Shown: positions 56,201 through 64,000 of the stretch, piece after piece
Layout of the letters: every line of letters starts with the position of its first letter
Position numbering within the stretch: position 1 is the stretch's first letter
Assembly (NCBI GenBank): GCA_964036195.1
Contig: OZ038452.1
Span: forward strand, 23,757,785-23,821,784
Length of the DNA: 64,000 nt
Reading direction: 5' to 3'
From: Sphaerolaimus hirsutus
Taxonomy: Eukaryota; Nematoda; Chromadorea; Monhysterida; Sphaerolaimidae
Program-made: the position numbers and the translations under genes
The notes under the pieces: generated by a model
Databases searched by the model: none
What the model was told of the DNA's origin: nothing
Seen by the model: only the letters and a program-made list of their open reading frames with translations

Positions 56201-58743
56201 AAGTTCACCACCCACTTGATTAGCTACACTACCAGGGCCATATCTCCAGCTGTGAAGGCGATAGAAAGCTGAAATTTGGGAGATGTCTTGCAAAGAACCC
56301 CCCTCACAATACACCAGTGGGTAGCCACTGACGACCCACTACAGCATGGGTCGCTGCATATAAAGTTGTTCATTTTTTAAAAACAACCCAAGTCTCCCAA
56401 ACAAGTTCGCCACCCAACCGCATTATAAGAAAATGTTGTGAGAACATACCTGATATAAAATTGAATCAGATTTGAACCCTAGTTCTGCTCATAAAATTTT
56501 TTTCAGTAGGGCACCCACCCAGTCCCATAAACAGCAGACTGAAAATTTAACCTTAAACCAATTTTTTGTTTCACACTTAAAAAGTTGGTTTACAAAGTTC
56601 ACTAGGGGAGGGTCTAAGGTGCAAAGTTATGTAAACAACATAACCTCTAAAATGCTTGCATAAGGAAATTTATTTGGGGTGAATGAAAATTTTTAAAAAT
56701 TGTCAAATTGTGTTCCTGTGATGATGTGATTATGACATCATAATATTCACCCCAAATAAATTTCCTTGTGGGGGCATTTTAGAGGTCATGTTGTTTACGT
56801 AACTTTGAACATTAGACCCTTCCCTAGTGAACTTTGTAAACCAACTTTTTATGTGTGAAACAAAAAATTGGTTTAATGTGAAATTTTCAGTCTGCTGTTT
56901 ATGGGACGGGGTGGGTGCCCTACTGTAAAAATTCTAATGAGCAGAAATAGGGTTCAAATCTAATTCAATTTTATATCAGGTATATTATCACAACATTTTT
57001 TATAATGCAGTTGGGTGGCGAACTTGTTTGGGAGACTTGGCTGTTTAAAAAAAATGAACAACTTTATATGCGGCAACCAATGCTGTAGTTGGTCGTCGGT
57101 GGCCACCCACTGGTGGATTGTGAGGGGGGGTTGTTTGCAAGACATCCCCCAAATTTCAGCTTTCTATCGCACTCACAGCTGGAGATATGGTCCTCGTAGT
57201 GTTGCTAATCAAGTGGGTGGTGAACTTGTTTGGGACACTGAAAAAGCCACAAAAAATTGTTGCATATAGGGCAACCCACCTTGTAGTGAGTCGCCCTACC
57301 TCCTCCCATCGAAGCCGAGTAGGGGGGTGTTACAACTTTATATATTCGAAGTTTCAGCTTTATAACACCCCCATAGACGGAGATATTACAATCCAAGTGA
57401 AATAAAAAAATGGGTGGTGAACTTGTCCGGGAAGGTGTTTATGTGCCTACATAATCTTTAGAAAAGTGTCATTTCTGGCAAATTTCTTGAAAAGGTCGTT
57501 GAAAATTACGTTTTTTCCATCCCTTGTCGGGACCGCTCTAAAATTCCGGACCGGGACCGGGACTGGGTGGTCGGGACCGGGACCGGGACTGGCTTTTTTG
57601 ATTGTCGGGACCGGGACCGGGACCGGGACTGGGGTGTCGGGACCGGGACCGGGACCGCCCCAGTCCCGACTTTTTGCCGAACCATGTACCGGGACTGCGG
57701 TCCCGTTTGAACCCTAGTTGACGGCCACCTCATTGTAGAAAACTCAAATGCGTTCCAAGCTGATTTGTGAGTTTTCGAAATTTTGTGAGAAAACTAGTGT
57801 TATTGTAGGCACATTATTGTGTAAAAATGAATAAACATGAAAAAATATCGCAATCAATGGTGCTTCGCAAACTAGTTGACGCCCTGTCAACTGCTTTCGA
57901 TGTCAGTTCAGATTTAAAAAGTTAGATTAAAATCGGACAAAAGTCAGGAACACGCACTGAGAATTATTTAGGGTAAAAAGTTACTGAGGGCATTACTTTC
58001 GGAACACACCCAGCTAATTTCCAGTTTCAGTACACAGCAAAAAAATAGGCTAACCACTAATCCGGTGACAACTTGCCACTTTGACTGGTCATCGTAAATC
58101 AAAGTGGTCACAAAATTCTGACTGGCCCCGCCCAAACGAGTGGCTATTTTCCCAGATAGATGCCTGTCTAGTTGACGAGTTACACCTGCGAAAAAAATAT
58201 GTATTCTTTCCATTGCTTAATAATACACCTCATTGCCCATTTTCAACCATTTTTGGCTAGGTATATACTTCTCGTTTTTTTCGGACATCACACTTAGTAT
58301 GGAAACCTACCATAACTCATCTGAATAATGAACCAAAAATTATACAGTTAAAATTACATCATAAAATTTCGGTTTTTACAATGGAATAATTACAAAATTT
58401 ATTACAAGATTTTATTCATTAATTTATGTTACGATTCTGCACCAATACTTTGCAATGGCCCCACACACACTAGTTGACATCCACACCAAATGTCAACTGG
58501 TGCCAATTCCAATTTCAAGCTTGCATTTGAACGTCGTTCGTTGGCTCGTGAGCAAGATTTGAATTGGGATCGGAACCAGTTAACATTTGGTGTCGATGTC
58601 AACTAGTGTGTGTGGGGCCAATCCGCCGAGTATACCTGAAACCACGCCGAGTATACTTGAAACAGGTGTCAAAATCGATAAATTCCCGCTGCCCCAGCAA
58701 CTCAGGCTGACCGGGGCACTCAAAAACAGATCGAATAGTGTAC
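50252..58743 (-). CDS. DNAJC11: DNAJC11 homologue, C-terminal part (5' end not found)
   Basis: Exons: 58743-58636 (frame doubtful), 58185-58058, 54284-54108, 53844-53771, 53453-53213, 51629-51508, 51166-51067, 50413-50252 (TGA). Phases agree throughout. DNAJC11 is a J protein of the mitochondrial outer membrane linked to MICOS and cristae; this part is the beta-strand-rich region and the DUF3395 C-terminus. Diagnostic blocks are GVTRQLDRHLSGKIATRLGG, LGTSSFLTLSSAY, LPSSVILGVCAPAILFWMGA then KIARPYLDKW, VELMRDTAVRIRQREENRSG then LVIVQAQYG, VIDVTMQLQSLVSDSKLLLT, and LPGFYDPAVGSEKSLMITYS. The J domain would be upstream of 58743. For the first listed exon the phase-compatible frame gives LFLSAPVSLSCWGSGNLSIL; another open frame does not join in phase. 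Introns are large and full of nested elements. Confidence 0.88.
50480..50877. mobile_element. TAGGGATCAAACGGG-ended hAT-like element in the last DNAJC11 intron
   Basis: TAGGGATCAAACGGGATCAC to ATCTCGTTTGAACCCTA with CCCGAT-type subterminal repeats. Flanks AATGACGC and GATTGTGC do not clearly match. Confidence 0.75.
51651..52780. mobile_element. Large foldback element in a DNAJC11 intron
   Basis: TAAACACCTTCCCGGTCACG at left and CGTGACCGGGAAGGTGTTTA at right. Arms of about 500 bases pair along their length (GTGTCCCACAGCAGGTC near 51860 against GACCTGCTGTGGGACAC near 52560). Shares termini with 55987-57441. No open frame for a transposase. Confidence 0.88.
54800..55734. mobile_element. GGCACC/GGTGCC-rich hAT-like MITE, level 3 of the nest
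   Basis: TAGTGATGTAAAGGCACC to GGTGCCTTTAACATCACTA with a perfect 8-bp duplication ATACGGAG (54792-54799, 55735-55742). Same termini as the GGCGCC elements but with GGCACC/GGTGCC arrays. Confidence 0.9.
55987..57441. mobile_element. Large foldback element, level 3 of the nest
   Basis: TAAACACCTTCCCGGACAAG at left and CTTGTCCGGGAAGGTGTTTA at right. The arms stay complementary for most of the 1.45 kb, for example CCAGTGGGTAGCCACTGACG near 56320 against the sequence near 57100. Confidence 0.85.
58457..58620. mobile_element. CACACTAGTT-ended MITE abutting a DNAJC11 exon donor
   Basis: GGCCCCACACACACTAGTTG and CAACTAGTGTGTGTGGGGCC termini, 164 bases. In gene orientation it begins about 15 bases after the donor at 58635. 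Confidence 0.85.
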
Positions 58744-59188
58744 CTCAACGGCTAAGTCGGGTCAAGACTTATCCGCCAATGCACACTATATATTGAAAAA
58801 AAAGAAAAAAATCGGAACGATCTTTCTATGTTTCTGGTAGTTTGACTGAATGTGTAAACTTTTTGAAACGTAAAAAATGTGGGTTCAAAAACATCACAGC
58901 AGGCTAAGTAGGGCTCGAACTCGACTCGACTCGACTCGTGACTCGAGGGTAAAACAGGGTACTCTGACTCGACCGGAAAAATATAGCCCAAACTCGAGAC
59001 TCGAGGTTTTTGCCCGACTCGACTCGAAATTTTGGCAAATTTCGAGTCAGGGTTTCCATTGAAAAATGTCCTTAAATATCAATTTTGATATGAAATTTTT
59101 AACATATTTTTAAAAAATTTTGTGCGCGAGCGCGCATTTCCACACCACATGTGTGATATATTGTGGATTGGCTTGGCAAATGTATTGA

Positions 59189-59640
59189 ACTAGCAGGATT
59201 CTCTCCGACCTTCGGTCGGGTTTTGTGGTTCTCTACAATTAATACCATTGGAGAAAATATGATACTTTAGTTAAGTTTGCCCACATGCTAGGCATGTGTT
59301 TTGAAATGCGGTATGTAATCTACCAACAATAACAAGACCAATACCAAAGATGCAATGTTTTGGAATGGATTTTTGTAAACTTCTGTAAAATGGTTGGGCA
59401 TGAAACTCGATAGTAAAATGTAGACAGTTTGCGATTTGGTATGATGGTGTGCAGTGTGCAATCTGTGTGGTATAGGTTTTGTGATATGATAGTGTGGTTT
59501 TTGCAAGGTGTCAAACTTTGTTGTAATCTTCAATTGGTTACATTTGTGCTTTGCTGTTCTTTTTGTGTTTGTAAATCCTTGTGGTATAAATTGTAGAGAA
59601 CCACAAAACCCAACTGAAGGTTGGAGAGAATCCTGCTATA
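59189..59640. repeat. Inverted repeat leading into the minisatellite
   Basis: AGCAGGATTCTCTCCGACC at 59190 and following bases are the complement of GGTTGGAGAGAATCCTGCT at about 59620; pairing extends for roughly 50 bases (TTTTGTGGTTCTCTAC / GTAGAGAACCACAAAA). Confidence 0.75.
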
Positions 59641-59679
59641 GGTACCCACTACTCAGAGGCTTGCAAAAACTGACACCCC

Positions 59680-61100
59680 GATGGGGACCCCCCTCCAAAT
59701 GGCACCCCCTGGGGAACCTCCCAAAAGTGGCACCCCCTGGGAACCGCCCAAAAATGGGACCCCCTAGGGCCCCACAAATATGGCACCCCCTGAGGACCAC
59801 CAGAAAATGGCACCCCTTAGGGCCCCCCCAAAAATGGCACCCCCTTGGGACCCCATAAAAATAGCACCCCCTGGGGACCCCCCAAACATGGCACCCCCTA
59901 GGAACCCCCACAAAAATGGCACCCCCTGGGGACCCACCCAAAGTTGGCTCCCCCTGGGGACTCTCCAAAAATGGCACCCCCCTGGGGACCCTGTGCATTC
60001 TGTGTGGTATAGGTTTTGTGATATGATAGTGTGGTTTTTGCAAGGTGTCAAACTTTGTTGTAATCTTCAATTGGTTACATTTGTGCTTTGCTGTTCTTTT
60101 TGTGTTTGTAAATCCTTGTGGTATAAATTGTAGAGAACCACAAAACCCAACTGAAGGTTGGAGAGAATCCTGCTATAGGTACCCACTACTCAGAGGCTTG
60201 CAAAAACTGACACCCCAATGGGGACCCCCCTCCAAATGGCACCCCCTGGGGAACCTCCCAAAAGTGGCACCCCCTGGGAACCGCCCAAAAATGGGACCCC
60301 CTAGGGCCCCACAAATATGGCACCCCCTGAGGACCAGCAAAAAATGGCACCCCTTAGGGACCCCCCAAAAATGGCACCCCTTAGGGACCCCCCAAAAATA
60401 GCACCCCTGGGGACCCCCCAAACATGGCACCCCCTAGGAACCCCCACAAAAATGGCACCCCCTGGGGACCCACCCAAAGTTGGCTCCCCCTGGTGACTCT
60501 ACAAAACCCAACTGAAGGTTGGAGAGAATCCTGCTTTAGGTACCCACTTCTCAGAGGCTTGCAAAAACTGACACCCCAATGGGGACCCCCCTCCAAATGG
60601 CACCCCCTGGGGAACCCCCCAAAAGTGGCACCCCCTGGGAACCACCCAAAAATGGGACCCCCTAGGGCCCCACAAATATGGCACACCCTGAGGACCACCA
60701 GAAAATGGCACCCCTTCGGGACCCCCTAAAAATGGCACCCCCTTGGGACCCCCCAAAAATAGCACCCCCTGGGGACCCCCCAAACATGGCACCCCCTAGG
60801 AACCCCCACAAAAATGGCACCCCCTGGGGACCCACCCAAAGTTGGCTCCCCCTGGGGACTCTCCAAAAATGGCACGCCCCTGGGGACCCCCCCCTCAAAA
60901 TGGCACCCCATATGGACCCCCCCCGCAAAAAAAAATATAGCACCCCCCTGAGGACCACCAAAAAATGGCACCCCTGGGGACCACCCAAAAAATGGCATCC
61001 CATGTGGACCCCCTTGAAATGGCACCCCCATATGTACCTCCAGAAAATGGCACCCCCTGGAGACCCCCCAAAAATGGCACCCCATGGGGACCCCCTCTAA
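59680..61100. repeat. 27-bp minisatellite with embedded 537-bp duplication
   Basis: Units of the form CCCCCTGGGGACC, then CCCCAAAAATGGCA (27 bases, nine codons). The non-unit segment from TGTGTGGTATAGG to the first units recurs 537 bases apart (59464 and 60001), and its last part again near 60500. Because the unit is a multiple of three, all frames stay open on both strands. Confidence 0.92.
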
Positions 61101-61179
61101 ATCCTGTAAACACAGCCCCTAGTTTGGAAACTCCTGTAAACTCAGCCCCTAATTTGGAAAATGGTATGAATATTTCAAA

Positions 61180-64000
61180 AAATCACTATCATCAATCCAC
61201 AAATGCATCAATTCACAATTTTCAATTTTTTAGCCCCAGGGGTTAGACTTAAAAAGTTATGGTAATGTAGAGTAGAAATGGAGTGCACATCTCAAATCAG
61301 TGCAATAAAAAACCCACAAATGCATCATTTCACAAATTGAAAGTTTTTGTGCCCAGGGGTTCATTATCAGGGTTTTAGTAATGTGGTGTCAAAATGGAGT
61401 GCATATTTGAAATCGCTACAATCAGAAACCCACAAACACATCATTTTATGATTTGAAAATTTTTGGCCCTGGGGGTTCATTTTCAGGGTTATGGTAATGT
61501 AGTGTCAAAATGAAGTGCATATTTCAAATCAAGGCAATCAAAAAGCCACAAATGCATCATTTCACAATTTCTAATTTATTAGCCCCATGGGTTCAATTAA
61601 AGGCTTACAGTAATGTAGAGTTGAAATTGAGTCATTTCAAATCAGTGCAATTAGAAACCTGCAAAATGCATCATTTCACAATAAGAAATTTTTGGGTCTA
61701 GGGGTTCAATTTCAGGGTTTTAGTAATGTAGTGTCAAAATGGAGTGCATATTTAAAATCGCTACAATCAGAAACCCACAAATGCATCATTTTATGATTTG
61801 AAAGTTTTTGGCTTAGGGGGTTCATTTTTATGGTTATGGTAATGTAGTGTGAAAATGAAGTGCATATTTCAAATGAGTGAAATCAGAAACCTGAAAATTT
61901 ATGATTTCACAAATTGAAAGTTTTTGGCTCCAGAGGTTCATTTTCAGGGTTATGGTTATGTAGTTTTCAGGGTTTTGTAGTGTCAAAATGGATTGCATAT
62001 TTCAAATCAGTGCAATTAGAAACCCACATCAAATCATTTCACAATTTCTAATTTTTTAAGCCCTGGGCATATTTGAAATTGCTACACTCAGAAACCCACA
62101 AATCCATCATTTTATGGTTTGAAAGTTTTTGGCCCAGGGGGTTCATTTTTAGGGTTATGGTAATGTAGTGTCAAAATGAAGTGCATATTTCAAATGAGTG
62201 CTTTCAGAAACCCGAAAATGCATCATTTCTCAAATTGAAAGTATTTGGCCCCATGGGTTCATTTTTAGGGTTATGGTAATGTAGTGTCAAAATGGAGTGC
62301 ATATATCAAATTGGTGCAATCAGAGACCCAAATTTGAAATCAGTGCAATCAGAAACCCAAAAATGAATGATTTCACAAATTGAAAGTTTTTGGCTCCAGA
62401 GGTTCATTTTCAGGGTTATGGTTATGTAGTTTTCAGGGTTATGTAGTGTCAAAACAGAGTGCATATTTCAAATCAGTGCAATTAGAAACCCACATTGAAT
62501 CATTTCACAATTTCTAATTTTTTAAGCCCTGGGCATATTTGAAATCGCTACACTCAGAAACCCACAAATCCATCATTTTATGGTTTGAAAGTTTTTGGCC
62601 CAGGGGGTTCATTTTAGGGTTATGGTAATGTAGTGTCAAAATGAAGTGCATATTTCAAATGAGTGCTATCAGAAACCCAAAAATGCATCATTTCTCAAAT
62701 TGAAAGTATTTGGCCCCATGGGTTCATTTTTAGGGTTATGGTAATGTAGTGTCAAAATGGAGTGCATATATCAAATTGGTGCAATCAGAGACCCAAATTT
62801 GAAATCAGTGCAATCAGAAACCCAAAAATGAATGATTTCACAAATTGAAAGTTTTTGGCTCCAGAGGTTCATTTTCAGGGTTATGGTTATGTAGTTTTCA
62901 GGGTTATGTAGTGTCAAAACAGAGTGCATATTTCAAATCAGTGCAATTAGAAACCCACATTGAATCATTTCACAATTTCTAATTTTTTAAGCCCTGGGCA
63001 TATTTGAAATTGCTACACTCAGAAACCCACAAATCCATCATTTTATGGTTTGAAAGTTTTTGGCCCAGGGGGTTCATTTTAGGGTTATGGTTATGTAGTG
63101 TCAAAATGAAGTGCATATTTCAAATGAGTGCAATCAGAAACCCGAAAGTGCATCATTTCTCAAATTGAAAGTATTTAACCCCATGGGTCCATTTTGAGGG
63201 TTATGGTAATGTAGTGTCAAAATGGAGTGCATGTATCAAATCAGTGCAATCAGAAACCCAAATTTGAAATCAGTGCAATCAGAAACCCAAAAATGCATCA
63301 TTTCACAAATTGAAAGTTTTTGGCCCCAGTGGTTCATTTTCAGGGTTATGGTAATGTAGTGTCAAAATGAAGTGCATATTTCAAATGAGTGCAATCAGAA
63401 ACCCAAAAATGCATCATTTCTCAAATTGAAAGTATTTGGCCCCATGGGTTCATTAACGGGTTATGGTAATGTAGTGTCAATGGAGTGCATATATCAAATC
63501 AGTGCAATCAGAAACCTAAATTTGAAATCAGTGCAATCAGAAACCCAAAAATGCATCATTTCTCAAATTGAAAGTATTTGGCCCCATGGGTTCATTAACG
63601 GGTTATGGTAATGTAGTGTCAATGGAGTGCATATATCAAATCAGTGCAATCAGAAACCTAAATTTGAAATCAGTGCAATCAGAAACCCAAAATTGCATCA
63701 TTTCACAAATTGAAAGTTTTTGGCCCCAGTGGTTCATTTTCAGGGTTATGGTAATGTAGTGTCAAAATGGAGTGCATTATATATCAAATCAGTGCAATTA
63801 GAAACCCACAATGCATCATTTCACAATTTGAAAGTTTTGGCCCCATTTTGGGTTCAATTTCAGGGTTATTGTAATGTACTGTCAGAATGGAGTGCATATT
63901 TCAAATCATTGTAATCAGTAACCCACAAATGCATTATATCACAATTTATATTTTTTAGCCCCGGGGGCCTCACTTAAGGATTATGGTAATGTTATTGTTA
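61180..64000. repeat. Satellite of about 116 bp with 465-bp higher-order period
   Basis: Monomers contain TTATGGTAATGTAGTGTC, ATTTCAAATCAGTGCAATC, AGAAACCCACAAATGCATC and TTGAAAGTTTTTGGCCCC. The anchor TTTTTGGC(T/C)CC recurs at 61921, 62387, 62852 and 63317, a spacing of 465-466 bases or four monomers. The array runs to the end of the window. Confidence 0.92.

Larger units (their letters stand above)
54447..57716. mobile_element. TAGGGTTCAAACGGG-ended hAT-like element, level 2 of the nest
   Basis: TAGGGTTCAAACGGGACC to TCCCGTTTGAACCCTA with a perfect 8-bp duplication GTTGACGG (54439-54446, 57717-57724). Subterminal repeats are GGGACC rather than CCCGAT. It contains the elements at 54800-55734 and 55987-57441. 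Confidence 0.88.
54332..57812. mobile_element. Outer CACACTAGTT-ended MITE split by nested insertions
   Basis: TGGCCCTGCGCACACTAGTT at left and GAAAACTAGTGTTATTGTAGG at right; the inner edges (TTTCGAAAACTG versus GTTTTCGAAATTTT) are complementary. The intact MITE would be about 210 bases; it now spans 3.5 kb. Confidence 0.8.

Noticed and set aside
59508..61246. Overlapping Pro/Trp/His- and Gly/Phe-rich frames in the 27-bp minisatellite, which look like collagen-type or extensin-like proteins
   Set aside because: The unit length is a multiple of three, so frames stay open by arithmetic; no splice sites, start context or homology.
61180..64000. Regularly spaced repeats suggesting a CRISPR array
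   Set aside because: Units are about 116 bp with no short conserved repeat plus variable spacer pattern, and the genome is animal.

Overview
This is a window of animal (metazoan) nuclear DNA. It holds intron-rich genes with GT-AG introns and TTTCAG-type acceptors, AT-rich non-coding DNA, and very many short inverted-repeat transposons. The proteins are animal ones: a receptor guanylate cyclase, a neuropeptide-type GPCR, two 4-coumarate-CoA-ligase/luciferase-like acyl-CoA synthetases and a DNAJC11 homologue. The introns and the receptor types fit an invertebrate, possibly an ecdysozoan, but I cannot name the species. All gene models below were built by hand from splice sites, phase continuity and family motifs.

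Layout. (1) 1-13421, plus strand: receptor guanylate cyclase, 5' end missing, about 25 exons. (2) 17532-18187, minus: two in-phase exons of an unrecognised membrane-protein gene. (3) 22642-31973, plus: class A peptide GPCR, with a doubtful N-terminal exon near 20934. (4) 32288-39490, minus: acyl-CoA synthetase A, 14 exons, complete. (5) 41092-46505, minus: acyl-CoA synthetase B, 13 exons, complete, a head-to-tail paralogue of A. (6) 50252-58743, minus: C-terminal part of a DNAJC11 homologue whose 5' exons lie outside the window or were not seen. (7) 59189-64000: a 27-bp minisatellite followed by a satellite of about 116 bp with a 465-bp higher-order period.

The signal I find most exciting is a family of inverted-repeat elements (ends TGGCASTCCCAGACCCTGTAAA-like, split here as TGGCASTCCC + AGACCCTGTAAA) that ARE introns. 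Three introns in two unrelated genes consist only of the element and are each exactly 192 bp; a fourth, 197 bp, is a diverged copy. Insertion appears to duplicate a CAGG-like proto-splice site, so that the left copy makes the donor CAG|GT(or GC) and the right copy the acceptor CAG|G, and splicing restores the pre-insertion exon. These look like introner-type DNA transposons.

The rest of the non-coding DNA is a layered transposon graveyard. Several hAT-like MITE families have recognisable 8-bp target duplications (termini CAGAGTTGTTAAAA, TAGTGATGGAA, TAGGGTTCAAACGGG). There are also ACCGTATT-ended MITEs, CACACACTAGTT-ended MITEs and two large foldback elements, nested up to three deep. A 267-bp exon-intron-exon block is identical in the two synthetase genes although neighbouring exons have diverged, which suggests recent gene conversion.
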